The notes under the pieces: model-generated | Told to the model about the DNA's origin: nothing | The model's input: only the letters and a program-made list of their open reading frames with translations | Database searches by the model: none | Made by a program: the position numbers and the translations under genes | Source of the DNA: Apoderus coryli | Lineage: Eukaryota > Arthropoda > Insecta > Coleoptera > Attelabidae | NCBI GenBank assembly: GCA_911728435.2 | Contig: OU452208.1 | Coordinates: forward strand, 9,052,001-9,116,000 | Direction: 5' to 3' | Length of the DNA: 64,000 bases | Part shown: piece by piece, positions 11,301-22,795 of the stretch | Numbering within the stretch: the first letter of the stretch is position 1 | Layout of the letters: each line of letters begins with the position of its first letter

Positions 11301-14300
11301 AATTTTGAACCTTCTGACTATACTCTAATTTCAATTATAATTTTTGTATTATTTCATATTATATATACTTAAAGCTATAAGTGGCAACGAAAAAGCTGAC
11401 ATACTGGCCAAAGAAGCAACAAAAACAGGACAAATTATTATAAACTTTAAATTACCAACAACTGACATTATACCTTTAGCCAAAAAGAAATTAAAAGTAA
11501 GTTGGCAACAGTTATACTCGCAGTCACAGACTGGTCAGAAATTCAAAATTCTAGAATCATGTATTCGGACAAAACCTTGGTTTTATAATAATCAAAACAG
11601 AACGTTAATTAGGACCATATGTCGGCTTCGAAGTAGCCATGCTCTATATCCAGCATATAAATATCGAATAGGATTGCAGCAATCAGAAAATTGTGAATGT
11701 GGAGAGATTGGTAGTATGGAACATGTAATATTCGAGTGTATTGATAAACAATGTCATATTAATGTATTATATAACCGTATTGTACAGGCGGGAGTTGCGC
11801 TTCCCACAAACGTAATGCAAATGTTGAAATGCAACAAACTTTATATACACATCTATGATTTTTTTTTTTTGTAAATAGTCAAACAAAAATTTGAAAAAAA
11901 AAATGATGAACAGAAAAACAAAATAATACTAAAAAAACTATCCAACAATAATTATTATACAACAAAAAAAAAACTTGAATGCTGATTTTGATAAAATTGA
12001 AACTAACATTATCTTATTTCATATTTTAACTAGGTAAGTTGAACAATTTCTGTATAGAACTGTTTTTTTTTGTATATAAATGAAAAATGTAACAAGACCG
12101 ATCATCGGTGTGTTCATGTTAGCGATATAAGTAACTCCTAAATTGGAGAGTTGGCTTTCGCCAGTGCCATTAACAAAAAAAATATATATATATACTTAAA
12201 GCTGTGAAATAATCAAAAACAAATAATTTAATCTGTTAATAAATAAAAAAAAATAATTTAACACAATTTTTTATATTTTAAAGCTAAATTATAAAAGTTT
12301 AGTATAATGAATGAAAAGATTCGTCGGTACAGAAAAATAAAATTTAATACATTTCGAAATTTGTATGGATTGGCTTTAATTAATTATCTAGAATTATTTT
12401 TGCATTGTTTTGTTTTGTTAGACTTAGACAATAAAGTGTATTTATTTATTTATTTTTTATTGTAATCACATATTTCATGTGTTAAAATTGCAAAACGTTC
12501 TGGTCGCGGCGTTAAGTTAAAAAAAATTGCAGATAGTCCAATTTTAGACGTAATATTATATTATTCAACTGTAGATATCATACATATTATGTTTTCGCGG
12601 ATATGATAAAATTGTAAAACCTAATCTGTAATACAAATAGTATATTCTTTATTTAAGTCAGCTTTTTTTCGTTTATAACATTTCTAATTAATTAAAAGGT
12701 GCAATTACTTATGTTATTTCAGTAATTGTTCTCAAATTATGTAATACCTACGTACATATAAGCAGAATTTCTTTTATTGCAATCACCACTCGTTTGAATT
12801 ATTTATTTATTAGAATGTAAAGATGAAATAGGAACATATTTTCAGTATCACATCATTTTTTATCGACGGAAACGCTGTTTTTCTATTCCGTCTCTGTATA
12901 TGTTGTAGTTCACAGTAAACATGAAGTATTTTCACCACCTTTTATCTGCCCCTACATCGTCCTTTGTCTATGTAGTTATGCCTTCACGATACAACTTATC
13001 GTTACTTATTAAATCTTTGATTGGCACACTGTATGTGTAACGTATAACTGCACCTATCTGAAAGAAAAAGTGTTTATTGAAAGTCTTAAAGGTTCTAAAG
13101 GCACGGTCATGTATGGGAGATACCCCATAGTTTTCTAGGATATACTAAATGTAGAGTTTAATGTATTTATTTTTATTTTCAGGATGATCTGTTAATCGAG
13201 AAACATATGTATCGTGATCTAATCCAAGAAGATTTTATAGATTCCTATAATAATTTAACAATAAAATCGTTATTTATGTTAAAACTTGTTAGTGCCAAAT
13301 GTATGAATACGTCAAAGTTTTTATTAAAAATTGATGATGATATGTTTGTAAATGTGCCTACATTAGTAGAAGAATTAAGTATAATGTGTGATAAAAACGA
13401 TACGTCGAATGTGATTATGGGTAATGTAATGTGTAATGCGACACCAATCAGGGATATATCGAGTAAGTGGTAAGTGATTTTAGTTACTTTATATTGTTAT
13501 ATTTGGGCTAGGCCTCGCTTGTTGTTTTTGCATTAGCATTATCAATATTGTCATACACTGAGACTTCGACATAATTATTAAGATTTATTGTATATTTCAA
13601 TATCAATTGTTCCGTTTGTCAAGAGGCTTCAAATTAAAACGGTTCAAATCATGAGGGAATCCAATATATGGATACACCTCATCGAACTTAAACTTGGCAA
13701 ATCTACGTTGGATTTTTCCAAACTATTGACGTACTCCAATCTTGATCGTACAAAAGAATTGTAGAGTAGAACAAGAGTAGCACAAGATGTAAAATGCTTA
13801 GTGTTTAGCATAATGAAACCAAGACTCCTACAGGAAGCAGCAATATGTCCAGAAAAGCTGAGTTTACCGCGTCAAACAACACACACAAATCCCTCATTTC
13901 ATCACACACCTTAAGTTCATGCGAATCAATAGTGTACAAGAATTTAATTGAATTCGACTTACGAGGAAATGTAACCGAACAGCATTGACCTAAATTCAAG
14001 TGGAGCTTGTTCTGAGTGCACCACCGATACAAGGTGCCCAAGTCACTTTGCAAATTTAAGCGGTCAAGATCAGATGAGAGTCATCTGCAAAAAGTAATGA
14101 ATTACACTTGAGGTAATTGGAGATATCATTAACAAAAAAAAACACATAAACAAAATAGGGCCCAATACAGAACCCTGCGGAACCACGGGCGTAGCGCGGA
14201 CATTCACAGATCTAAAAGCACGATACTCAATATACTGGATATGATTCTGAAATAGGAAGTAAGAAAAATAAAATATTAAATAGCCCAAATTTCGACAATC

Positions 14301-15411
14301 AAAAGAACCCCGTGTCAAGCCTGTCAAAGGCCTTGGAAAAATCAGTATATATGACATCAACCTGGCCACGATAAAGTAAGGCTTATATTTCGACCGAGGG
14401 GTCAACCACCGAAAGGGAAAACGTCCTTGGATTCCCATATCTGATGGCATTTTTAAGTTATTCCTATGTTGTTTCGTCTAAAATGTCCAGGGATTCCCAG
14501 TGGTGGTTAACCCCTCCATTTCAACTCATATACACACACCGACAAAATTAACCGAACGGTCAAAATTTACTCTTGGGTTTAACGGGAGTGGCATAAATGC
14601 CAAAATATTTTAGAAGTATAGATTAGATTTACTACTAAACCAAATTTTCAAAATCATTGACGTTTCGTTCACTATAAACATCTAATATGCCATCCACCCT
14701 GTATAAGGTATTGAAGCAATCGTAGAATTATTCATTTTAATATTGCAGGTATGCACCAATCTACCTCTACGATCAGTTAACATATCCAAATTATGTATCT
14801 GGTACTGGCTATCTGATGTCGACCGATGTTCCCGGAAAACTGTTTGAAATAGCTCTATCTGAGCCGATATTTCATTTGGAGGATGTATTTCTCACAGGTA
14901 ATAGTTAAAACATACACTTACTTAAATTTGTATCATCAGAAATGGTGATACAGAAACATTCTATCATTATATTCTTCTGACAAACGATATCGTCAGTATA
15001 TGTCGACTCATGGCGCAGTCTCATTAAACAAAATTAGACTGAAGCTCTGCTAATTTAAATAAAAACCCTTGGATAAGTAAAGCCAGTAATTTTGTGCGCT
15101 ACGCCAGAAAATCATTATTAACATTAACTTTGTTTCAAGGTATTTGTTCGCAAAAGGCGAATATACGTTTACGTAACAATCCAAAATTCACCTATCGTAT
15201 GTTTGCACACGATTTCTGCTTATACAGAAATTTGATCACAATCCACTATCTCACTCCATTTATTATTCGTAAAACGTACAAAGAATTGCAAAATACGATT
15301 GAATTGGATAAGGAATGCGCACAGGCCAAAAATGCATTCAAAGTGCATCGATGGTTAGTTGGAAATGTTTTAATAGCGAACAAAAGGTTCAGACGGAGTA
15401 AGTGTGGTTAA
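8239..15411 (+). CDS. Beta-1,3-galactosyltransferase-like enzyme (GT31), five coding exons
   Basis: GT31 enzymes transfer a sugar from a UDP-sugar onto glycans in the Golgi lumen with a beta-1,3 linkage. Coding exons: 8239-8326, 8768-9024, 13183-13469, 14749-14897, 15140-15411. They sum to 1053 nt, i.e. 350 residues and a TAA, and all junction phases agree (1, 0, 2, 1). Residues 5-24 form a type II signal anchor (MRITFCIVGFMFLFLLFYTM). Family motifs follow: QARLAIRETWG (80-90), YFLLG, QEDFIDSYNNLTIKS (130-144), the metal-binding KIDDDMFVN (DDD at 166-168), YPNYVSGTGYLMS (223-235) and LEDVFLTG (254-261). Several N-x-S/T sites are visible. The start ATG gives the anchor at once. An AATAAA at 15542 lies 131 bases after the stop. 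The exact acceptor substrate cannot be inferred. The 4.2-kb intron 2 and 1.3-kb intron 3 hold TE debris. Confidence 0.92.
8768..9024 (+). CDS. GT31 gene exon 2
   Basis: Acceptor tttcag at 8762-8767 and donor GTAAGA at 9025. It encodes the stem region and the LAIRETWG motif, with YFLLGQ near its end. Confidence 0.92.
9391..9780. repeat. Repeat block in intron 2: imperfect hairpin and inverted motif ends
   Basis: 'gcctggcttcaaatat' (from 9399) and 'atattttgaagcctggg' (to about 9446) form an imperfect hairpin. A second inverted pair is at 9615-9638 and 9756-9780 (attaaattgattacatgtttcga and its near complement). The left copy contains the hammerhead-like motif on the minus strand. Confidence 0.55.
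9629..9660 (-). ncRNA. Hammerhead-like motif
   Basis: On the minus strand: CTGATGA, T, stem GGGGAT/ATCCTC (loop CTAA, one G-T wobble), GAAAC, AT, GTA. AGTGGA follows about 40 bases downstream. Stem I is not obvious, so this is probably a decayed copy. Confidence 0.42.
9900..9972 (-). tRNA. tRNA-like sequence (pseudo-tRNA or SINE head)
   Basis: It is 73 nt and folds as a cloverleaf on the minus strand: acceptor GCCACGG against TTGTGAC with one mismatch and two wobbles, D stem GTTC/GAAC, anticodon stem CCTGA/TCGGG, T arm GGGTTCGAATCCC. The anticodon position would read GGC, but base 33 is C, not the invariant U. A run of ten T follows the 3' end, as at a Pol III terminator. The missing U33 and weak acceptor argue for a pseudogene or tRNA-derived repeat over a working tRNA. 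Similar pieces lie at 38981-39045 and 49239-49302. Confidence 0.6.
9981..11360. other. Intron 2 interior, nothing recognised
   Basis: AT-rich DNA with no credible coding sequence or clear repeat boundary. Confidence 0.4.
11361..12200 (+). mobile_element. 5'-truncated LINE with 15-bp target duplication
   Basis: TATATACTTAAAGCT occurs at about 11362-11376 and again at about 12188-12202, on either side of the element. Inside are the end of an RNase H domain and a C-terminal zinc knuckle, then a 3' untranslated region with a GGCTTTCGCC hairpin and an A-rich tail. The presence of RNase H suggests an I-like or related LINE clade. Confidence 0.85.
11377..11874 (+). pseudogene. LINE RNase H end plus zinc knuckle
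   Basis: The frame opens in SGNEKADILAKEAT, the last motif of LINE RNase H domains. It continues with KIRTK/TICRLRSSHALYP-type sequence and the CCHC knuckle CECGEIGSMEHVIFEC, then ends at TAA 11872-11874. The frame itself is intact, but the 5' truncation removes reverse transcriptase and the RNase H start. Confidence 0.85.
12420..12462 (+). repeat. LINE 3' end (tttat repeats)
   Basis: gacaataaagtg followed by tttatttatttat is a common LINE terminus. The upstream part is not recognisable. Confidence 0.4.
13183..13469 (+). CDS. GT31 gene exon 3 (DDD motif)
   Basis: Acceptor ttttcag before 13183 and donor GTAAGT at 13470. It encodes EDFIDSYNNLTIKS and the metal-binding KIDDDMFVN. It ends in phase 2 within a Trp codon. 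Confidence 0.93.
13600..14460 (-). pseudogene. LINE reverse transcriptase relic in intron 3
   Basis: The minus strand reads VNVRATPVVPQGSVLGPILF (RT motif), then DLGTLYRWCTQNKLHLNLGQ..TIDSHELKVCDEMRDL..LFD, then IQRRFAKFKFDEVYPYIGFP and LNRFNLKPLDKRNN. Several frame changes separate the pieces. It belongs to the same LINE family as the relic at 57660-58560, which shares CCSVTFxRK and YxIDS..KxCD. Confidence 0.85.
14749..14897 (+). CDS. GT31 gene exon 4
   Basis: Acceptor tattgcag and donor GTAATA at 14898. It encodes YPNYVSGTGYLMS and LEDVFLTG. It does not appear as a long single frame and was found by phase matching. Confidence 0.92.
15140..15411 (+). CDS. GT31 gene exon 5 and stop
   Basis: Acceptor tgtttcaag at 15131-15139. 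It encodes GICSQKANIRLRNNPKFTYR and CLYRNLITIHYLTP, the usual GT31 C-terminal block, and ends at TAA 15409-15411. Confidence 0.92.
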
Positions 15412-15541
15412 GCTTAAGATATATTTTTTGTACAAGAGAATTTGTGTGATATTATAGAATTTTGTACGCTGGTTTTTATATAGTGTAGATAAGGGTAAAG
15501 AGATGTGTTGGCGAGTAAAATATTGAGGAATCAAATTTGCA

Positions 15542-15547
15542 AATAAA
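15542..15547 (+). terminator. Poly(A) signal of the GT31 gene
   Basis: AATAAA 131 bases after the stop codon, the first such hexamer downstream. Confidence 0.6.
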
Positions 15548-16143
15548 ACTGGGATTTGTGATATTTTTTAGTTACAATGTTTACAATATATCCATAAGTA
15601 GAGAAGGGCAAATATGCACAAAAATATGAAATACATATGCCTGTACTTTATTCAAAATATGCAAAAAAATTGTAAAATATGCTAAAAGGGATATTAAAAA
15701 TGTTTGGATTTAGATCTAAATCATTTTCATCAAAATTTCCCATTAAAGTCTCTGCCCACTATACCGTGTCGTACTATGATCGTACTATAAACGTATCAGG
15801 CAGAAAAAAGCACTGCAACTCTGCTAACGCCCACTAGACGGATCAGCACCGTTCCGTGCCCGTTCTAACGCGTTTGATGACCGGATCCTACACGGTCCAT
15901 AAGTTCACGTTGTGCGGTGGTAGCGACAACTATTTTTGTTATTACTGCGTCGGAAAGACCAGCTTCTACATAGAACTTTTGTTTAGAACAGGTTTTGGCA
16001 AAACATACTTATATTTACTTTATAAATACACGATGGCTATTAGCAAATTGTCTGTAAGGGAATTAGCAATGATTGCCATAATTTTAGACGAGGAGGAAAA
16101 GGGAAGCCGAAAAAATGCTATCAGACGTTACTGGATTCATGAT

Positions 16144-17280
16144 TATTTAATAATAGCCTTTATTGCTCAACAGATTTCTCCCTTAACAGAGCAAAATTAT
16201 AATACAATAGGTAATTCCACAAAAAAAAACAAAATATTATACATAACACAATAAGCAATCCATTAAAAGTAAAACATGATTGATCTAAACTAATTAAACA
16301 ATTAACAAGAACAAAAAGATAAACTACGACGCACGAACAGTCAGAGCAGCCCTCCTAAGTGCTTCCCTTGAACAATTAAAAATGTCCCAGTCAGCGCAAA
16401 TCAAATTAAAATTATTACACATGACATATACGGGCGATTTTGTATAGAGATTAGTACAAGGGCGCTGAGAGTAGAAAGTTAAAGGATTGCGGGCGCCAAG
16501 TCTGGGCACGTTAAAATTTATTTGAGCCAGGAGTTCAGAACAGTCGATTCTATTATGTAAAAGATCATACAAAAATTTTAGAGAAAAAAACACTCTTCTA
16601 AACTCCAAACTCTTGAAATTGAACTTGTTCAGCAACAACGTATATTCAATCCCTCTGTCAGGATAAATACCGTCTGCCTTAAATGAAAGGTATTTCAAAA
16701 ACTTTCTTTGGACACTCTCAACATTCCGCACATGAATCCGATAGATCGGGTACCAAATCAAGGAGCAATATTCGAGCTTCGAACGCACAAAAGAGTTATA
16801 CAAAACTTTCAACGCATCAATGCTATGAAAACTCCTACAGCTTCTCACGATAAAACCGTAGGATCTCACAGCTTCACCAGTCCTAGCAGCCACATGAGGC
16901 ACAAATGATAGACTAGAGTCGAAAAGCACGCCCAGGTCAGCAGCAGTCAGACACCTAGCTAGTGCGGTCCCACCAACCGTGTAGCGAAAACTTATAATAT
17001 TCTTCCTTCTAGTGAATGTCATACATTTGCATTTATTCTCGTTGAGCGATAGATTATTAACGTTACACCAATGTTCCACAGCTCTCAGATCGTCCTGCAA
17101 CCGAAGACAGTCTACATGAGAAGTAATAGGGGCGAACAACTTAAGATCGTCGGCAAAAAAAAGCCGTTTTACACACAGACAATCATCTAGATCATTTATA
17201 AAAATAGAAAAAAGCAGTGGACCCAAATTGCATCCCTGCGGAACGCCTGAGGAAGCCCAATACCTCTCTGACGTATATAT
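16144..17280 (-). mobile_element. 5'-truncated LINE nested in Harbinger
   Basis: A LINE cut in the middle of reverse transcriptase. Its 3' end (AATAAA near 16160, then TATTATTAAATAAT) faces left. No clear target duplication is seen. Confidence 0.8.
16324..17280 (-). pseudogene. LINE reverse transcriptase, C-terminal half
   Basis: The frame is uninterrupted from TSERYWASSGVPQGCNLGPLL to the stop at 16324-16326. It contains FINDL, the catalytic LFFADDLKLF, WCNVNNLSLNENKCK, the LGVLFDSSLSF block and KLEYCSLIWYP. The intact FADD and open frame suggest a fairly recent insertion, but the N-terminal half is missing. Confidence 0.9.
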
Positions 17281-17654
17281 ATAAGAAAGCGAAAAACTGA
17301 GGGAGAATTTTGGACGTTATATACCTAGTGGATGACGAAGAAAAATTTCGCTTTCGCGTTGAGAAATTAAAGAACTAAAACAATACGTCAACTCGTTTCA
17401 AACGGTGAGTATGTGCGACTACAACGCGAATGTACACCGGTTTGGTAACGTCGCATGTCATGCACGGAACATGCAAAATATTCTCGTCGAGAATTCGTTG
17501 TCTGTCCGCTCATAGAACGCTACGGTGTCGGTAGGTGACGGAACGGTCTAGTGGACGTTGTCTCATTATTACCTATATAAAGAATACTTTTTTGCATGTG
17601 CCGAAACGGTTACGGTCATAGTACGGCCCGGTGTAGTGGGCAGATACCTTAAAT

Positions 17655-18560
17655 TGTTCGCTACATAAGACATCAATTGGTAACCGTTATTTCTTGCCAA
17701 AACTTTTAAAAAATATCTTCTCCAATTTTACCCTGGACATTCCTGAAAGCTGACTGAGAGTCTCTTACCAATTGCGTGCTTTCTGTTAATGGTAAATTAC
17801 ATGCCTCTAATTCAATCAGGAGATTTAGACACAAAACCGTAGTGGCATTTTATAAACGAAAGCTGCTGCTTAATTTGCTTATTTTCACAGATTTCTTTTG
17901 CATCTAAAAGTGATTGACAAGAATCATTTGATAAATCTTTATAAGTGTTTCTTTAAAATACTGCACTCGAGTAGGTGCTCTAAGAAATACTTTTTTTACA
18001 CTGGAAATTAAAACATTAGCAAGGGGATTTTTTTTTTCTAATCTCTTCAGCAACCCTGTTTAGGCCATGTGCTAAAGATGTTACATGTATTAGTTGTTGG
18101 TAAAACATTTTTATATTTTTGACCCGCCTTTACCATCTTTTATTAGGGTGGGTTTTCATCGCTATTTAGGTACCTGCTTTGGTTTTAAATTAAAAAATTA
18201 TGTAAAGAATTAGGAACTTCTAATATACTTCATTATATGGACTATATGCAGCTTTTTACAAAAATATGCAGAAAAATGTCCTTCTTTATCCATAAGCCTT
18301 CTTTTGACTTAATTGACAATAATCAAAATCATTTTGAGGCTCGTCAGTTTCAAATTGACAATAAACGACACCAAATTGAAAGAATAACAAATTTTCTTGA
18401 AAAATCATACTTTGCATATCCAGTGCAGCAGGAATAAGTCTTCAATAAATTTTGGGCAATTAGCAATAGTTATCGTGCTAATATTGCCACGAATGATGTT
18501 GGTTAATCTCTACATACGATATTGTGTTTGAGCCAGATGATCCCGATCAGCTTAATTGTT
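17655..18560 (-). pseudogene. hAT-like transposase relic
   Basis: The minus strand gives, with stops and shifts, [49 protein letters not shown] and LIELEACNLPLTES. This pattern (..H.tc.AHalNrvaEe.r..fp.vN.LIss.Kk.FlkAp.Rv..f) is typical of an insect hAT-like transposase family. Heavily decayed. Confidence 0.7.
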
Positions 18561-19607
18561 ATTTATCACTTCAGCCATATCTTCTTTTACTCCTGCCTTT
18601 ACAGGCCATGTTAAATGGGATTGAACATAAGGCTATAAGAATTTAGTCATAAAAGTGTATGATGTAGTTCGTCGCCAAAATCTCTATCAATATTGTCACT
18701 CCGTGGAACATTATCAATGTCTAACGCAACTCTGATTTGGGACAAATTCGTTCGCTTGTGCAACGATTCCCTTTTTTCGTCAGCGTTTTTATTTTGGGAT
18801 ATTTATTAATATTTTTGCATAACATTTCGTAATTTGTGGTATCTAAAACGGCAGCATTTTGTTAAATCATTTTTGTTTGTAAACATAGCTTCCTTGATCT
18901 CTAGTTTCTCCGCACGCCACTTATAATGATCCCATTAAAAAAATTAAAAATGAAAAATAGGTAATTTTTGGTGGCAGCATCTGTCAAGTTTTACAGTTTG
19001 TAATTCTAAATTACGCATTTGTGATTAGTGGAAATTAAGACGAGAGAAATAGTCGAATATAGTTTATAATACAAACTGATATTATTTTGTGGTTCTGCCT
19101 CGTAAAGTTTCCGCTTTCAAAACTGGACCACCCGGTATATACCAGAACTTTTACGGTTCTTTTTGTATTTCGATGGGTTCTTAATTTTTTACTCGCCATG
19201 GCATACAGCATACATGTTCAAGACAAATATTTTTACTTTAATTATAAAGTTAACAAATTTGAAATTTGTGTCATTTTTTGGGTATATCCGGCAATATTTG
19301 GATAATCATCTTTGTAGGTTTCGGTGCAGTTTTAAAAGAGATCGGACGTCAAACTTTACTAAAGATTGGCTTTGAAGAAGATGTTGCTAATAAATATCTT
19401 GGCAGGATGTGTCTAAACTATTACATCAATTAATTTTGTGACAATTATTGATGAACCAAATATTTATTTTATTTTATGCACTTGGGGGATTACATTAGTA
19501 GTTTTAATCCCTAATTTCAGGGACTAAAATGACACTTACATTATATTAAAATATATATTATGTTCTTCAGTAGTCATAGCAACATATCAGAATACACATT
19601 GGTCCCT
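18561..19607. other. No gene seen
   Basis: AT-rich sequence. Short open frames overlap each other without recognisable motifs. Confidence 0.4.
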
Positions 19608-20286
19608 AGTGAGTTTTTTAACGTGGAACATAGGACCATCCATTAATACTAAAACACTCTACTAATTTTGATTTATTGTTGGTTTGTTTGTCACCTTTGA
19701 CATTTGCAAGTTTTTTAAAATGGAACATAGACAGTTTTCCATTGCTGCTGACACAAATCACATAAGTGTAATAGGCTTCTTTGCCTATCTGAAGAACGCA
19801 CAAAACGAACGAAACACCTCAAGTTACACGAAAAGAAGACGAAACTGTGACCGGAAAGGTGAGCTCCGCTCAATACATCACGCGTCTGATTTGACACCGT
19901 GAGAAGGTCATAAGACCAGGACCCAAAGTTACTTTAGACGTACACATCAATTTTGTGCTTAAAAAAATTTGAGTAACAAGTTTTTCAGCTCGCGACATCA
20001 ATTGGATTGACTCGCAGAGACTGCATTGGCCAGGGGCCGCGCGCATTACAGCGTTAAAGCTTTTTGTGTACAATTTCTGGGTGTAACTTGAAGTGTTTCG
20101 TTATTTTTGTGAACTCTTCAGATAGGCAAAGAAGCCTATTACACTTATGTGATTCAGGAGATAGTAAGTGAAACAGAGTCTGTTCTAAAACTAATTTGCA
20201 ATTGTTGGACCAAGCTTAGATCAAAATTAGTAAGGTGGTTTATTATTAATGCATGTTCCTATGTTCCGCGTTGAAAAACTATCACT
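19608..20286. mobile_element. Non-autonomous element with ~215-bp terminal inverted repeats
   Basis: Left arm 19608-19829 and right arm 20081-20286 are imperfect complements: AACGTGGAACATAGGA pairs with AACGCGGAACATAGGA, and CACATAAGTGTAATAGGCTT is exact in both. The ~250-bp centre is unrelated and GC-richer. No transposase is seen. Ends read AGTGAG and AGTGAT. Confidence 0.8.
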
Positions 20287-22135
20287 GTATACTATTAATG
20301 CCACCCTCAACAATGCGTGATTAGGAAATATTTCGTCTAATGGCATTTGTATTTGTATATCAGACAAAAATGATTTATCGAAATATTGTTGAATAAATAA
20401 TAAGGAAACTAAAAATATTTGTCTTAAATGTAGCGTCGTATTTTAACAAATAGAGATAAATTTTCAGAAATAAACAGGGTACTGTTGTTCTATAGGAAAA
20501 TAAGATATGAAAAAGTTGATTTTATACGAAGAATGGTTGTGGTTTGTTATGTAAGTACGTTAGAATGGTTGTTTGGGTTGTTAATATGTAAAGAAATATA
20601 TTTTTGGGAGTGAAATATTTGTTATTGTTCATGAGATATGTTCAACTTGTATGTAAATTTTTATTTACACTTTACATGACAAAGGAATCTCGCTTATTAA
20701 TTAAACGCTTAAAATATTTAGATGTGAACAAATTTGTTAAATAAAGTGTTGTTGATTTATCAAAACATACCTTTTGTACTTGATTTTTCTTGCGGTTGTT
20801 TTATGAACTTGAAATTATTTTCAATTAACTTCCCTTGCTCGAAATTTATGGACTCCGTATTACTCTAACCGGTCGACCTTAGTGGGACAATCGGTATTGT
20901 CAACTATTCAGAAAAATTCACAACGGTTGTAGAATAATAAATAGACAACACAAAGAGTAACTTTAAATAATGTTAATGAATTTGTTCAAACAGTTGTACT
21001 TAAAATACTACCCCAAAAAATGTAAATATTATTTATTGGATTTTGCATTTTCTTATGTAATTTGTTGCTTATTGTACTTAGTGTAATTGTTAGAAAATTA
21101 ATAATTTTGATATAACCGTAAAATAGTACCAAACATTTGGTTAATGAATAGTATAGTCTTTTACTTTCAACTAATAACGCATTGTGAAGGTTAAACCTCA
21201 ACCAGGAAATCATTGACGCATATCCAATGCCACAAAGTGGCTATGCAAGGTCAAGGTATATTTCATTCTTGACATATTTGTACCTACATACCTACTCCAC
21301 AAATGTTTTTTTTCCTTTTATTATATTTACGGGCCCAAATTCCTTTTTGTAGAGGAATATATTAGCTCAATTTACTAAGAATTAGAATATGCCAAAAGTA
21401 TTTCGAATTTCTAAAATCAATTCATCGGTGAATTTTATTTAGCCAATATCGACACAATCTGATAAGCTAATAAGGATAGTAGCAGTGACGGTTTCTTCAT
21501 AGGAACACATGAGCACGTGCACCCTCATACAATTCAACAGTGCACAGCCATAGAATTAAAAAGATCAAAAGTAATAATAAAATGTTTAATTTATATTAAT
21601 TTTAATGTCAGAATTTTCTTAATAACTATTGTTACAGCTGTATTTCCTTTCTCAATATCAAATCTGGCATCACGCGCTTACACGGTCAAACTAACGTGCA
21701 TCATAGCACCGTAGTATTCGTACTTGATGGCGACAACAGTCCCACATGCGTTGATTTAGGCGGATTTTATAAAGCTTTTCTGCAATATAGCAAAATACAC
21801 TAAATATCCACCAATTCACACAAATTTGTGGAGCTTCACATAAAAAAAACTAAAATATCACCGCGAACGACTAATGCGCCACCTACGTTGAAAACTGTTA
21901 TTAAAGTGTGGCTGCACTTTTTAAAAGAACCATATATCGATGTTTCTCCTTATAACACTCCGTAGTTCATGGTCGTACATAGTGAGAATCGTAAAATATT
22001 CGACAAAACAATAAGGGTATATCAAAATTATTTATTGCATATGGGGTTTGACAATAAGCATGTAATCTTACTAACCTAACCTATAACCATAAAAATTAGT
22101 TTCCTTTCCAACAAAGGGGATTTCAGGTGATATAT
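20287..22135. other. No gene seen
   Basis: AT-rich DNA without recognisable coding sequence. The several small open frames have low-complexity or random composition. Confidence 0.4.
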
Positions 22136-22786
22136 ACAGGGTGTAAATAAGTACGATAAACTTCAGGGGGTGATTCTGCATGAGAAAATAATGACAGATT
22201 GCTATATAAACGTATGTCCGCAAATACCGAGCCACAGTGCTCTGTAATCGGTCGAGATATGCAAATGAAATTTGGTGGGTTTTAAGAGGTACTTAGAGCG
22301 CATTTTTTTACATGGAATTCAGAATTTTATGCTCAGCATTGGCATGCATACGGGTACACCACTGATATATTTCTAAATAAAAATTATTTTTGATATCCTC
22401 GTTAAATTTGTAACAAAAAAGCTCTCTTATCCTTTTTCATAGGGGGTGACACGTTGAACCTGGTTTTCACAAATAATTTTTATTTTGAAATATCTCAGTG
22501 GCGTACTATTTTTTTATTAAAAACATTTAGATCATTACCCATATGCGCGCCAAGGATGAACATTAATTGTATATCAAAAAATGTGCTATAAAAAACTCAC
22601 AAATTTTATTTGCATATCTCGACCGGTTTCAGAGCAATAAATAAATCTTTAGTTTTTAAGGAAAACTTTAACTCAGTGTGCCTCGGAAACGATGCATTTG
22701 TCGACATACGTTTATATAACTGTCACTATTTATTCTTGCAAAATCACCTCCTGAGGCTAGTCGCACTTATTTACTAACACCCTGTA
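22136..22786. mobile_element. ACAGGGTG fold-back element A
   Basis: It begins ACAGGGTGTAAATAAGT and ends with the complement, acttatttactaacaccctgt. Inner inverted pairs also match (gcatatctcgacc.. with ggtcgagatatgc; aaataaaaattatttttgat with its complement), so the whole ~650 bp is one large imperfect palindrome. Confidence 0.8.
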
Positions 22787-22795
22787 TATATACAT

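Larger units (their letters stand above)
16033..17381 (+). pseudogene. Harbinger transposase N-terminus, interrupted by a LINE
   Basis: The first part, MAISKLSVRELAMIAIILDE then RRYWIHD (16033-16143), has the typical 'EEE..RR.WIHD' opening of Harbinger (HARBI1-like) proteins. After the LINE the frame resumes at about 17285 as RKRKTEGEFWTLY and, one frameshift later, LVDDEEKFRFRVEKLKN followed by a stop at 17379-17381. The DDE domain that should come next is missing. Confidence 0.75.
15745..17657 (+). mobile_element. PIF/Harbinger element with terminal inverted repeats
   Basis: The left end reads TCTCTGCCCACTATACCGTG then CGTACTATGA. The right end, complemented, reads TATCTGCCCACTACACCGGG then CGTACTATGACCGTA. 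TTAA lies outside both ends, fitting the 3-bp TTA/TAA duplication of this superfamily. It contains the N-terminal part of a Harbinger-type transposase split by a LINE. The catalytic domain is absent, so it is non-autonomous. Confidence 0.8.
15600..18560 (-). mobile_element. hAT-like element, split by a Harbinger insertion
   Basis: A decayed hAT-type transposase is read on the minus strand from about 18560 to 17655. Its likely end, with repeated aaatatgcacaaaaatatg AT-rich motifs, lies at 15600-15740, on the other side of the Harbinger element. Right end not found. Confidence 0.55.

Noticed and set aside
18237..18437. Plus-strand 66-residue frame as a gene
   Set aside because: It lies antisense within the hAT relic region and has no recognised motif.
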